DNA of 64,000 nucleotides from Mycolicibacter virginiensis (GCF_022374935.2 NZ_CP092430.2:186001-250000), one strand, 5' to 3'. Counted from the first letter of the stretch, positions 33,831-43,115 are shown. Notes: generated by a model from the sequence alone, not told the origin. Numbers and translations are program-made.

Positions 33831-34943
33831 GTGACGAGCACCGGTATGCAGTTCGGCATTTTCACCGTCGGCGATGTGACCGTCGACCCGACCACCGGTC
33901 GCGCGCCGACCGAAGCCGAGCGGATCCGGGCGACCGTGACGATCGCCAAGAAGGCCGAGGAGGTCGGCTTGGACGTCTTCGCCACGGGTGAGCACCACAA
34001 CCCGCCGTTCGTGCCGTCGTCGCCGACAACCCTGCTGGGTTACATCGCGGCGCAGACCGAGCGCATTCAGTTGACCACCGCTACCACCCTGATCACCACG
34101 AACGACCCGGTCAAGATTGCCGAGGACTACAGCGTGCTGCAGCACCTCGCCGATGGCCGGGTGGACCTGATGCTGGGGCGTGGCAACACCGGACCGGTGT
34201 ACCCCTGGTTCGGCAAGGACATCCGGGCCGCGCTGCCGCTGACGGTGGAGAACTATCAGTTGCTGCGCCGGCTGTGGCGCGAGGACGTCGTCGACTTCAG
34301 CGGTGAATACCGCACCCCGCTGCACGGCTTCACCCTGGCGCCGCGTCCGTTGGACGGGGTTCCCCCGTTCGTCTGGCACGGGTCTATTCGCACTCCCGAA
34401 ATCGCCGAGCTGGCCGCGCACTTCGGTGACGGCTTCTTCGCCAACCACATCTTCTGGCCGGCGTCGCACACCAAGCGGATGGTGCAGCTCTACCGGCAGC
34501 GCTTCGAGCACTACGGCCACGGTGGTGCCGACCAGGCGATCGTGGGCTTGGGCGGTCAGGTGTTCCTGCGGCCCAACAGCCAAGATGCGGTCAACGAGTT
34601 CCGGCCGTATTTCGACAACGCCCCGGTCTACGGGCACGGCCCGAGCCTGGAGGAGTTCAGTGAGCAGACCCCGCTGACGGTGGGCTCGCCGCAGCAGGTG
34701 ATCGACAAGACCCTGGGCTTCCGCGATTACGTCGGCGACTACCAACGCCAACTGTTCCTGGTCGACCACGCGGGTCTGCCGTTGAAGACGGTGCTCGAAC
34801 AGCTCGATCTGCTGGGTGAGCACGTAATCCCGGTGCTGCGCAAGGAGTTCGCCATCGGACGCCCCGCGCATGTTCCCGGCGCGCCGACGCACGAATCCCT
34901 GGTCGAGGCGGCGCGGCGATCCGAGATTCAGGCGGCGTCATGA
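33831..34943 (+). CDS. Luciferase-like FMN-dependent monooxygenase
   Basis: 370 residues, bacterial-luciferase superfamily (LLM class), a TIM barrel using reduced FMN. Typical segments are GLDVFATGEHHNPPF near residue 43, ERIQLTTATTLITTNDPVKIAEDYSVLQHLADGR-type sequence near 78, and VDLMLGRGNTGP. The GTG at 33831 has AAGGAGG seven bases upstream, better than the ATG at 33804. The gene overlaps the next (an FMN reductase) as ATGA, so monooxygenase and its FMNH2 supplier are made together. The substrate is unknown. Confidence 0.85.
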   Translation: MTSTGMQFGIFTVGDVTVDPTTGRAPTEAERIRATVTIAKKAEEVGLDVFATGEHHNPPFVPSSPTTLLGYIAAQTERIQLTTATTLITTNDPVKIAEDYSVLQHLADGRVDLMLGRGNTGPVYPWFGKDIRAALPLTVENYQLLRRLWREDVVDFSGEYRTPLHGFTLAPRPLDGVPPFVWHGSIRTPEIAELAAHFGDGFFANHIFWPASHTKRMVQLYRQRFEHYGHGGADQAIVGLGGQVFLRPNSQDAVNEFRPYFDNAPVYGHGPSLEEFSEQTPLTVGSPQQVIDKTLGFRDYVGDYQRQLFLVDHAGLPLKTVLEQLDLLGEHVIPVLRKEFAIGRPAHVPGAPTHESLVEAARRSEIQAAS

Positions 34944-35533
34944 AGTTGACCGTGATCAGCGGCGGCCTGCGTGAGCCGTCGTCCACCCGGCTGTTGGCCG
35001 ACCGGCTCGGCGCGGCGGTACGCGCCGAGCTCGGTTTGGACGATATTGAAGTCGACATCGAGGTCGTCGAGCTGCGTCACCTGGCTCGGGCGATCACCGA
35101 CGCGATGCTGACCGGATTCGCCGCACCGGAGCTGGAGGCGGTGTTCGACGCGGTCGCGGGCAGTGACGGGGTGATCGCGGTGACGCCGACATTCAATGCG
35201 ACGTTCAGCGGGCTGTTCAAGTCGTTCTTTGACGTGCTGCCCGAGCAGACCCTGGATCAAACGCCGGTGCTGATCGCGGCGACCGGTGGTACCGAGCGCC
35301 ATTCGCTGGTGCTCGACCACGCCCTGCGGCCAATGTTCAGCTACCTGCACGCGCTGGTGTCACCCACCGGGGTGTACGCCGCGACGTCCGACTTCGGCGC
35401 GCAGGGGCTGTCTGAGCGGATTGCCAAGGCGGCCAGGGACTTCGCTGGGCTGCTGGAACTACGCGGGGCCCGTCGCAGCGATACGGCCAGTGCAGAACTC
35501 AATGAGATGCAACGCTTGCTCGCAGGCGCATAG
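34940..35533 (+). CDS. NAD(P)H-dependent FMN reductase
   Basis: 197-residue flavodoxin-like reductase of the SsuE/MsuE/CE1759 type. The phosphate-binding loop is SGGLREPSSTRLLAD near residues 7-21 and the mid-segment TPTFNATFSGLFKSFFD near 80-97 contacts flavin. It overlaps the upstream monooxygenase by four bases and should supply it with reduced FMN. Confidence 0.83.
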   Translation: MKLTVISGGLREPSSTRLLADRLGAAVRAELGLDDIEVDIEVVELRHLARAITDAMLTGFAAPELEAVFDAVAGSDGVIAVTPTFNATFSGLFKSFFDVLPEQTLDQTPVLIAATGGTERHSLVLDHALRPMFSYLHALVSPTGVYAATSDFGAQGLSERIAKAARDFAGLLELRGARRSDTASAELNEMQRLLAGA

Positions 35534-35549
35534 AAAAGGAGAGATGGCA

Positions 35550-36152
35550 ATGACGAAGTTGGCGGTTATCTACTACTCGGCCACCGGTCACGGCACCAAG
35601 ATGGCCGAACGGGTGGCCAAGGCGGGCGAGGCGGCGGGCGCCGAGGTCCGCGTACGCCACATCGAGGAGACGCGCGACCCGGAGACCTTCGCCCACAACC
35701 CGGCGTGGAGCGCCAACTACGCGGCAACCAAGGACCTGCCCGCGGCCACCGGTGACGACATCGTCTGGGCGGACGCCGTCATCTTCGGCTCGCCCACCCG
35801 ATTCGGCTCCCCCTCAGCGCAATTCCGCAACTTCCTGGACGGGCTGGGCGGGCTGTGGGCCAAGGGTGCGCTTGCCGACAAGGTCTATGCCGGCTTCACC
35901 TCGAGCCAGACCGCCCACGGCGGGCAGGAGGCCACGCTGTTGAACCTCTACGTGTCGCTGATGCATTTCGGCGGCATCCTGGTCCCGCCGGGCTACACCG
36001 ACCCGATCAAGTTCGCCGACGGCAACCCCTACGGCGTCGGGCACATCACCGGCCCGAACAACCAGAACGAGCTGGACGAGCCCACTCTGGCCGCACTCGA
36101 CCACCTGGCCACCCGGGTGGTCGGTGTCGCCGCCAAGATTGCGGCGGGGTGA
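35550..36152 (+). CDS. wrbA: NAD(P)H:quinone oxidoreductase, WrbA type
   Basis: 200-residue flavodoxin-fold quinone reductase. FMN-binding segments are YYSATGHGTKMAE near residue 7, GSPTRFGSPSAQFRNF near 80 and SSQTAHGGQEATLLNLY near 113, which is diagnostic of WrbA. The ATG at 35550 has AAGGAG eight bases upstream; the ATG at 35544 is too close to it. It is the third gene of the MarR-linked cassette, 16 bases after the FMN reductase. Two-electron quinone reduction suggests that the cassette deals with quinones or aromatic products. Confidence 0.87.
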   Translation: MTKLAVIYYSATGHGTKMAERVAKAGEAAGAEVRVRHIEETRDPETFAHNPAWSANYAATKDLPAATGDDIVWADAVIFGSPTRFGSPSAQFRNFLDGLGGLWAKGALADKVYAGFTSSQTAHGGQEATLLNLYVSLMHFGGILVPPGYTDPIKFADGNPYGVGHITGPNNQNELDEPTLAALDHLATRVVGVAAKIAAG

Positions 36153-36162
36153 TCTGCCGGCG

Positions 36163-37545
36163 TCAGGCCACCCACACCGTCTTGAGGTTGCAGAACTCCC
36201 GGATCCCGTGGCCCGAGAGTTCCCGGCCGTACCCGGATCGCTTGATGCCGCCGAACGGCAGCTCCGGGTAGGACACCGTCATCCCGTTGATGAAGACCTG
36301 ACCGGCCTCGATCTCGTCGGCAAACCGGCTGATCTCCGCCTCATCGCGGGTCCAGGCATTGGATCCCAGTCCGAACGGGCTGGCGTTGGCGATCTCGATG
36401 GCCTCGTCGATGTCGGCGGCGCGGTACACCGATGCCACCGGGCCGAACACCTCCTCGGTGAAGAGCGCCATGTCACGGCTGATGTCGGTGATCACGGTGG
36501 GCGGATAGAACCAGCCTGGGCGGTTGAGTCGCTTGCCACCGCAACGGATTACCGCGCCGGCCGCGGCGGCGGCATCGACCTGCTGCGCGACCTCGTCGCG
36601 GCCCGATTCGGTCGCCAGTGGTCCGACATCGGTGTCCGGATCGGTCGGGTCGCCGACCCGCAGCGCCGACATCTGGCTGACGAACTGCGTGACGAAGTCG
36701 TCGTAGATGTCGGTGTGGACGATGAATCGCTTTGCCGCGATGCACGATTGGCCATTGTTCTGCACCCGCGCTGTCACTGCGGTGCGCACCGCGGACTCCA
36801 GGTCGGCCGAGGGCATGACGATGAACGGGTCGCTGCCGCCCAGCTCCAGCACGGTGTGTTTGACCTCGTCGCCGGCGATAGCGGCCACCGAACGCCCGGC
36901 GGGTTCGCTGCCGGTCAGGGTTGCCGCCGCCACCCGCGGGTCGCGCAGCACCCGCTCGACGGCACCCGAGGAGATCAGCAGAGTCTGGAAGCAGCCATCA
37001 GGGAAACCGGCGCGGCCCAGCAGGTCGGCAAGGTACAGCGCGGTCTGCGGCACATTCGAGGCGTGCTTGAGCAGACCCACGTTGCCGGCCATCAGGGCTG
37101 GGGCGGCAAAGCGGACTGCCTGCCACAGCGGGAAGTTCCACGGCATCACCGCCAGCACCACCCCCAGCGGCTGATAGCGGGCGAACGCCTTGGATGCGTT
37201 GACCTTCGACGCGTCGGCGACCTCGTCGGCCAGCAACTCCGCGCTGTGGTCGGCGTAGTAGCGGAAGCCTTTGACGCACTTGAGCGCTTCGGCCTTGGCC
37301 GAAGTCAACGTCTTGCCCATCTCCAGTGTCATCATGGCGGCGACCTCGTCGGCTTCAGCCTCCAGCAGATCAGCGGCGGCGTGCATCCATCTGGCGCGCT
37401 GAGCGAAATCGGTCCGGCGGTAGTCGACGAAGCGATTCGCCGCGCGCGTGATCGCGGCATCGACTTCCGCGTCGCTGGCGGCGGTGAACGTCTTGACCGT
37501 TTCGCCAGTGGCCGGGTTGGTCGTGGCTATCGGTGTTGCGGGCAC
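36163..37545 (-). CDS. gabD1: Succinate-semialdehyde dehydrogenase (NADP+), GabD1
   Basis: 460-residue aldehyde dehydrogenase that converts succinate semialdehyde to succinate. It shows MPWNFPLWQAVRFAAPALMA, TVLELGGSDPFIV with the general base and NNGQSCIAAKRF with the catalytic Cys. These blocks and ATLTGSEPAG agree closely with what I recall of M. tuberculosis GabD1 (Rv0234c). The GTG at 37545 has AAGGAGG six bases upstream and gives the GabD1 N-terminus (PIATTNPATGE). It is convergent with wrbA, 10 bases apart. Confidence 0.9.
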   Translation of the reverse strand: MPATPIATTNPATGETVKTFTAASDAEVDAAITRAANRFVDYRRTDFAQRARWMHAAADLLEAEADEVAAMMTLEMGKTLTSAKAEALKCVKGFRYYADHSAELLADEVADASKVNASKAFARYQPLGVVLAVMPWNFPLWQAVRFAAPALMAGNVGLLKHASNVPQTALYLADLLGRAGFPDGCFQTLLISSGAVERVLRDPRVAAATLTGSEPAGRSVAAIAGDEVKHTVLELGGSDPFIVMPSADLESAVRTAVTARVQNNGQSCIAAKRFIVHTDIYDDFVTQFVSQMSALRVGDPTDPDTDVGPLATESGRDEVAQQVDAAAAAGAVIRCGGKRLNRPGWFYPPTVITDISRDMALFTEEVFGPVASVYRAADIDEAIEIANASPFGLGSNAWTRDEAEISRFADEIEAGQVFINGMTVSYPELPFGGIKRSGYGRELSGHGIREFCNLKTVWVA

Positions 37546-37658
37546 GCGGGCCTCCTTCGAAAGCGCTGCGGTGTGAGAGTGCATGTCCAGCCTGCCACCA
37601 TCGAACCGCGTAGGCTCGCCACGAGCCAGCGTCAGTACATCGATACGGGAGTCGCCCG

Positions 37659-38585
37659 ATGCGTTTCAACCCACCGCCCAATTGGCCGCCCCCGCCACCT
37701 GGCTGGGCGCCGGATGCCGACTGGGCGCCGGATCCGACGTGGCCGCCCCCGCCCCCGGGCTGGGCGCTGTGGGTGGAGGACGACGCTGTCGGCGTGGCTC
37801 CCGGCGGCTATCCGGCCTATGGTGCGCCGTGGCCGGTTCCGGCGCCTGAGCCCAGGTCACGCAAGGTGTTGTGGTTGTCGCTGGGCGCGGCCGCAGTGGT
37901 GGTCGCGGTGGTCGCCGGGCTGGTGCTGAGCCTGGGCGGCCGACTCACGGCTGAGGACAAGCCGTCTCGGAAACCTGACATCAAGGATCTGACTTCGGAG
38001 ATGTTGGTGGAGCGGTCTTCGTTCCCGGACCCGTCCGGCGGAAAGTGGATCAGCGGGGTGAACAGCGCCGGCGACGCCCCCTCGGACATGCCGAATCTGA
38101 CGGTCGACCCGCCCGAATGCGCCGACTTCTACTCCAGTCCCTCCTCCGCCACGCAGACCGCGACGGCGACGCTGGCCAAGCTGCAGCCCGGCGGCTTGCA
38201 CACGATGCGGGTGCGACTGGCCCTGACGCCAGACCGTCCGAACCTCAAGCGGTTCGTGGAGAAGTGCCAGACGTTCAAGCAGACCTTCGAACAGGGTGGT
38301 CGCTCGGTGACCACCGACATCCAGATGAACCCGCTGGATGCGGACGGGGTGCCGCCATGGGCGGTCGCGACCGTGATCACCAGTGCCAGCAAGGCCGCCA
38401 TCCGGTTGCCGATCTCGATCACCGCCTCCACCATCTCCGGCTACTACCGCGGGGTGCTCGTCGTGGCGACCAGCAACGACATCGGGTTGCGGGTGGAGAG
38501 CGACGGATCCGATGACGCCACGCACGCCGAGGACCTGGTGAAGCTGTTCAACACGCAGATCGAGAAGCTCGAAGCCGCGCAGTAG
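37659..38585 (+). CDS. Proline-rich single-pass membrane protein of unknown function
   Basis: 308 residues in three parts. Residues 1-66 are cytoplasmic and rich in PPPxW motifs (NWPPPPPGWAPDADWAPD). A transmembrane helix spans about 69-92. The extracytoplasmic domain of ~210 residues has two Cys (C156-type ECADFY and KCQTFK) that could pair. The layout resembles mycobacterial membrane-tethered sensor-domain proteins, but no family was firmly recognised. It stands where M. tuberculosis has the membrane gene Rv0235c on the opposite strand. Confidence 0.65.
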   Translation: MRFNPPPNWPPPPPGWAPDADWAPDPTWPPPPPGWALWVEDDAVGVAPGGYPAYGAPWPVPAPEPRSRKVLWLSLGAAAVVVAVVAGLVLSLGGRLTAEDKPSRKPDIKDLTSEMLVERSSFPDPSGGKWISGVNSAGDAPSDMPNLTVDPPECADFYSSPSSATQTATATLAKLQPGGLHTMRVRLALTPDRPNLKRFVEKCQTFKQTFEQGGRSVTTDIQMNPLDADGVPPWAVATVITSASKAAIRLPISITASTISGYYRGVLVVATSNDIGLRVESDGSDDATHAEDLVKLFNTQIEKLEAAQ

Positions 38586-38637
38586 CTGCGTCCTCCCCCC
38601 AGATGCCACGTGGGCCCCACCGGCCCCGTGGCGGAAC

Positions 38638-38738
38638 CATGTGGTGCTGTTCGAATTCGGCTATCGCATGCGCTATCGCCTGTTGGTGGGCCAGGTGGTG
38701 ATAGCGCCGCCGATATCCGAATCGAACAGCACACTATG
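38638..38738. repeat. 101-bp long inverted repeat between the membrane gene and aftD
   Basis: Outer arms CATGTGGTGCTGTTCGAATT... (from 38638) and its near complement ending at 38738 pair over about 28 bases with a few mismatches and one indel. An inner pair GCGCTATC (38670-38677) / GATAGCGC (38700-38707) is exact. The rest of the 237-base spacer shows no gene. It could be a miniature transposon-like element, a complex bidirectional terminator or a structured RNA; no T-tract follows either arm. Confidence 0.6.
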
Positions 38739-38822
38739 TCGGGCCGACGGTGCGCACGGGGCCGGTGTTGCGCGAGCGGCCTATGGGCGCTGGTCTGCTT
38801 CGCCCGACTCCATCGGCTGGGC

Positions 38823-41800
38823 TTATTGCGGTGGCCCGCTGCCCTCGACTCCGTCGAGCTTGCGACCACCGCGGGCGACCACCGCGGGCGACCACCGCGG
38901 GCGACCACCGCGGGCGACCACCGCCGTGGCCGCCAGGACCGCCACCGAAATCAGGGCCGCCAGCTGTACCCCCGCCGAATGGCCGGCATAGCCGTCCACC
39001 GACCGCCAGGGATGCCGGCACAGGATTGCACCCGCCGTGATCAGGCCGCCGGCGCTCAATCCAAGCCGGGCCACATCGAATGCGCGCTGCCTATGCCGCA
39101 ATGCGAACAGCAGCACCATCGCGGCGCCGAACACCGCCGCCCCCGCGGTCCCGGCGATCAAGAAGCCGACCGTCAGCGCACCGGTCGCCGCCGCGCGCCG
39201 GCTCGGCCCCCACGGCGCTACCGGCGGGCCGGGATCGCGGACCCGCCGCACTGGCCACCAGGCCAGCAACGCGAGCAGCGGTAGCAGAGCCAGTCCGCCG
39301 GCCATCCCGAGCCGGTACATCCGATTGGGCCCAAACGTCAGCGTGATCGGCCCATCGGTTCCCGCGGGCAGCACAAAGCCCTGCTGCCATCCATTGACCG
39401 CCACCGGAGCCAAGCGTGTGCCGTCCGAGGTGCGCGCCACCCACCCGCCGTTGATGCTCTCCGGAACGACCAGCACCCGAGCGGATGGCGCGGGGGGCAC
39501 CGTCACCTCACGCCGGTCCGCGCTCCACGTGCCGAGCACCGCCGGTGAGGTCGCGGCCGCTCCCGTGGCCGCTGACGGCCCCGACAGCGTCGCGCCGTCG
39601 ACGACGAATGCCGGTCCCGGGCTGATCATCAATTCCTGCGCGCCGGGCGGCAACGCGATCGGACGCAGATCGCACGCCTGCGCCGCCACCGGCCTGTCGT
39701 CGAGCAGCGCGCCGACAGTGGTGGAGATCGAAGTGTGCACGAACCGGCCGGCGATCGCGATGATCGGCCCATGGTCGCAGTCGACGTGGACCGCACGTGA
39801 CCGGTTGCGGGCGTGATCGGCGGGGGCAACGGGACGTCCGTCGGCGCCGAGCACACTGACCTCGGCCAGCCCCGGCGGCTTGAGCTGATCGAAGCCGATC
39901 GCGGTGCGGTCGATCACGTCCTCCCACCCCAGCAGGCTGATCGTGACCGTGTCGGTGACCCGCGGCAGCAAGCGCACCTGCTGATCGTCGGATTCCCCCA
40001 GCTCCCGGACCTGAGGGCCGGAGCCCAGGTCCACGGCCACCAGCGTGGGATGCGCCGGCAGCGGGGACTGACTGGGCGTGAACCGCACGCCGGTCACCTT
40101 GACCGGCCGCGGCAGCGTGATGGTCAGGGTCGGCGGGGATCGGTGCGCGACCACTCGCTGCGACGCCGTCCACGCCGTGCCCGGGTCACCATCGGCCGCG
40201 GCATACGCCGACCCCTGCACGTCGAGCACGTCGGCGTCACCGTGGGCCCGCAAGGCGCCCGGATCAGCGATCAGGTCGACCAGGTTCGGGCCCTGACGAG
40301 GCCGCACCCACACGGTGGGGGTCACCGACATGGGCCGCGGCACGTTCAGGGTGCGGCTGAAGCTGGCGGGCTCCTCGGGCTCCAGCATCATCGACGCGGC
40401 GCAGCGCACCGCGCCGTCGGCTGTCGCGCAGCCGGTCCGGCCCGGCAAGCCCGCACCCAGGTCCCACTGCGCCACTTGAGCGCCTGCGGGCGGTGCGGGA
40501 ACCAGCGCCGTGTGGCGCAGGTCGACCGGATGCGCGAAGCCCGAAGCGTCGTACTGGGTGATCGCCAAATCGGTGATGCCGAACTGCACGCCGGGGGAGC
40601 CGTCGTCGGTGCCGGACGCGGTGATCCGCACCCAGGGTGTTTCGCCGTAAGGCAGCGCAGCGATCAGGGGCTCACCGGCGCGGTCGAACCGCAACGTGGT
40701 GGTGCCGTTGATCGTGGAGATCTGTATCCGCCGCACCTGCGCGCCGACGGCCGTCGCACTGGGCGTCAAGGTGATGGTGCCGTTGGTCAGCGGGTGGTCG
40801 AAGTCCACCTGCAGCCATTGGCCGACCGCCGACTGCAGGGCGTTGGACACCCAGGCGGTTCCCGAGTCGCCGTCGATGGCGGCGGCCGGTGAGGTCGACG
40901 GCGCGACATCGGGCAGCGTGGTGGCGTCCGAGGACGAGCTGGACGCGGTCAGCCGGCCGCCGAGCCAGCCGCCGAACACCGTGCTGGCGCCGGGGGTCGG
41001 ATAGTCCGGCACCCGGCTGTGGGTGTGCCGGGCGTCGCCGGCTGCGCGGATCGTCGACGAATGATCATCGACCCGCCCGTAGTCGGTTTCGCGAGCCAGG
41101 GGGGTGTCGGTGACGGTGACCACCGGTGTGCCCAAATCCGCGCGCCGGGCATCGGCGGTCATCAGCACGGGGCCCCGCGCCGGCTCTCCGCGTAATCGGC
41201 GGTGTTCGTCGAGTCGCAGCAACACCTCCGGGCCGCCGTCGACCCGCGGCATCGCGTCAAGGTCGGTCAGGTACGGCGCTCCCGGGTTTGCGTCGGCCGC
41301 GGGATCGCCGACCCGGTAGATCTCGATCGCCGGATAGGCCGGCCGCAGGCCGCTGTCGGCGACGAATCCCCGCACGGTGCCTGACCCGACGGGATCGCCG
41401 AACTGGGCCACCCGCTGCAATCCCGGTGAGCCGTCGACCGCGCGGTGCACCAGCAGTGGCCGGGCCGAGCGGGAGTTGTCGGGGTCCAGGTCGTTGCGCA
41501 CCACCAGGTAGGAGATGCCTTGTCGGATCAGGGTGTCGGCCAGCCCTGCCGACGGGCGGCCGGCGGCGAACAGGCGCTGAACCGAGTCGAGCGCCCGAAT
41601 GGTTTGCGGCGGCGTCAGCGGGATCGAGTCGCGCACTCCCCACGGGCCGGCTTCGAGGACCTGCAACGGTTCGTCGTGGCTGGTGCCCCAGGTCTGAGTG
41701 GCAAACGGCGCCCCCGGTGCCACCAGCACCCGGCCGGGGGTGGGGCCGCCGTTGTTGTGCTCGGCGAGCCAAGCCGCGGCGTCGCGCCAATACTGCGGCA

Positions 41801-43115
41801 GTGCGCTGAATGTTCCCGGCGGCGTGAGCCGCCCGGTCCAGGCCAGTGACGTCGAGACCATCAGCGCCGTCAGGACCACCAGACCGACCGCGGCCGACTT
41901 GTGGTGTTCGGGATGGACGAACGCGCGCCGCCACACCAGTGCCGGCGCGCTGCCCGGCAGCGGGATGCGGCCCAGCAGATGGGTGAGCCCCAAAACCAGC
42001 GGGATACGGATCACCGACTCGAGTTTGTGCAGGTTGCGCAGCGGCGCCCCGGCGCCGTCCAGGAAGGCCTGCACCGAGTGGGCCAGCGGCGAGCCGAGCC
42101 CACCGGCATAGCCGATAGCCAGCAGCGTCACCCCGATCAGCAGCATGGTGACCAGCCGTCCGGCGCCGGGCAAGCGCCGAGACAGCATGCCGGTCAGTCC
42201 GGCCAGACCCGCGGCCGCCACCAGGCAGGTACCCAGGACCATCACCGGACGTGTGACCAGCGGTGCCCCGGCCGTGGCATTCGGCGCGACGAACGGTGTC
42301 CAGCTGTGGGTGCCGCGCAGCATCTCGGTCAGCGACGTCCACCGGGTGGTGACGCCGGCCGATTCGATGAAGTCCAGGAACGGCGGGCTGACTCGGCCGA
42401 GCAGCAGCAGGGCCACCACCCACCAGGTGACCGCTAAGGCCAGCGCCAGCAGCCACCAGCCGGTGAACCGCCACCAGCGCCGGTTCGGGCGATGACACAG
42501 CCACCAGATGATCGCCGGCAGGCACCCCGCGAGCGTCGCGACCGCGTTTACCGCGCCCATCAACGCAACCGCGACCCCTGCCTGGCCAGCCAGCACCCGT
42601 GCGGACCGCTCCGCGGTGTCCGGGCCGGGATCACGTGGCGCCCCCAACGCCCGGATGACCGGCAGCAACACCCAGGGGGCCAGCATCATCGGCAGTGTCT
42701 CGGAAGAGATGGAACCCAACGTGGTGAGCACTCGTGGCGACAGGGCGAATGCGGTGGCGCCGATCAACCGTGCCGTCGGGGTCCCGATCCGCAACGTCTC
42801 GGCGACCCGCAGCAGGCCCCAGAACCCCACCGTGAGCAGTACCGCCCACCACAACCGCTGAACGATCCAGCCGGGCAGCCCCAGCAGATCACCGGCCAGG
42901 AAGAAGGTGCCATGCGGGAACAGGTAGCCATACGCCTGGTTCTGCACCTGGCCGAACGGCAGTTCGCTGCTCCACAGGTTGGCGGCACGAGCCAGAAACC
43001 GCAGCGGAGCGATGGTCAGATCGAGCTTGGTGTCCGGCGAGATCCGTCCGGGCGCCTGCAGCAGGCTGAAAGTCAGGGAGACGGCGCCGACCAGCCACAA
43101 CCAGCGCCGGGACAA
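38823..43115 (-). CDS. aftD: Arabinofuranosyltransferase AftD
   Basis: 1430-residue GT-C membrane transferase that adds alpha-1,5/1,3-arabinofuranose from decaprenyl-phosphoarabinose to arabinogalactan and lipoarabinomannan. About eleven N-terminal helices (to residue ~450) hold the catalytic part, with the loop acid in SPDTKLDLT near residue 28. A large periplasmic region with F5/8-type carbohydrate-binding-like modules follows, and C-terminal helices lie near 1290-1400. Sequence blocks agree closely with what I recall of Rv0236c. TTG at 43115 is the only plausible start: upstream to the in-frame stop at 43203-43205 there is no ATG or GTG. The last ~30 residues are encoded by a 13-bp tandem repeat and differ from the M. 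tuberculosis tail. Confidence 0.93.
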   Translation of the reverse strand: MSRRWLWLVGAVSLTFSLLQAPGRISPDTKLDLTIAPLRFLARAANLWSSELPFGQVQNQAYGYLFPHGTFFLAGDLLGLPGWIVQRLWWAVLLTVGFWGLLRVAETLRIGTPTARLIGATAFALSPRVLTTLGSISSETLPMMLAPWVLLPVIRALGAPRDPGPDTAERSARVLAGQAGVAVALMGAVNAVATLAGCLPAIIWWLCHRPNRRWWRFTGWWLLALALAVTWWVVALLLLGRVSPPFLDFIESAGVTTRWTSLTEMLRGTHSWTPFVAPNATAGAPLVTRPVMVLGTCLVAAAGLAGLTGMLSRRLPGAGRLVTMLLIGVTLLAIGYAGGLGSPLAHSVQAFLDGAGAPLRNLHKLESVIRIPLVLGLTHLLGRIPLPGSAPALVWRRAFVHPEHHKSAAVGLVVLTALMVSTSLAWTGRLTPPGTFSALPQYWRDAAAWLAEHNNGGPTPGRVLVAPGAPFATQTWGTSHDEPLQVLEAGPWGVRDSIPLTPPQTIRALDSVQRLFAAGRPSAGLADTLIRQGISYLVVRNDLDPDNSRSARPLLVHRAVDGSPGLQRVAQFGDPVGSGTVRGFVADSGLRPAYPAIEIYRVGDPAADANPGAPYLTDLDAMPRVDGGPEVLLRLDEHRRLRGEPARGPVLMTADARRADLGTPVVTVTDTPLARETDYGRVDDHSSTIRAAGDARHTHSRVPDYPTPGASTVFGGWLGGRLTASSSSSDATTLPDVAPSTSPAAAIDGDSGTAWVSNALQSAVGQWLQVDFDHPLTNGTITLTPSATAVGAQVRRIQISTINGTTTLRFDRAGEPLIAALPYGETPWVRITASGTDDGSPGVQFGITDLAITQYDASGFAHPVDLRHTALVPAPPAGAQVAQWDLGAGLPGRTGCATADGAVRCAASMMLEPEEPASFSRTLNVPRPMSVTPTVWVRPRQGPNLVDLIADPGALRAHGDADVLDVQGSAYAAADGDPGTAWTASQRVVAHRSPPTLTITLPRPVKVTGVRFTPSQSPLPAHPTLVAVDLGSGPQVRELGESDDQQVRLLPRVTDTVTISLLGWEDVIDRTAIGFDQLKPPGLAEVSVLGADGRPVAPADHARNRSRAVHVDCDHGPIIAIAGRFVHTSISTTVGALLDDRPVAAQACDLRPIALPPGAQELMISPGPAFVVDGATLSGPSAATGAAATSPAVLGTWSADRREVTVPPAPSARVLVVPESINGGWVARTSDGTRLAPVAVNGWQQGFVLPAGTDGPITLTFGPNRMYRLGMAGGLALLPLLALLAWWPVRRVRDPGPPVAPWGPSRRAAATGALTVGFLIAGTAGAAVFGAAMVLLFALRHRQRAFDVARLGLSAGGLITAGAILCRHPWRSVDGYAGHSAGVQLAALISVAVLAATAVVARGGRPRWSPAVVARGGRKLDGVEGSGPPQ
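38862..38926. repeat. 13-bp tandem repeat at the 3' end of aftD
   Basis: Unit GCGACCACCGCGG occurs four times exactly (38862-38913) followed by one copy with a single change. Because 13 is not a multiple of three, three units make one 13-residue peptide period in the AftD tail (VVARGGRPRWSPA), and gain or loss of one unit would change the reading frame of the final codons. Confidence 0.9.

Noticed and set aside
36124..37929. Plus-strand open frame of about 600 codons opposite gabD1
   Set aside because: Antisense shadow of gabD1 with no recognisable domain; gabD1 has strong motifs and a good ribosome site.
38638..38738. Insertion sequence remnant
   Set aside because: No transposase fragment or target duplication could be seen, so only an inverted repeat of unknown nature is reported.
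38862..38926. CRISPR-like array
   Set aside because: Units are contiguous 13-mers without spacers, so it is a simple tandem repeat.
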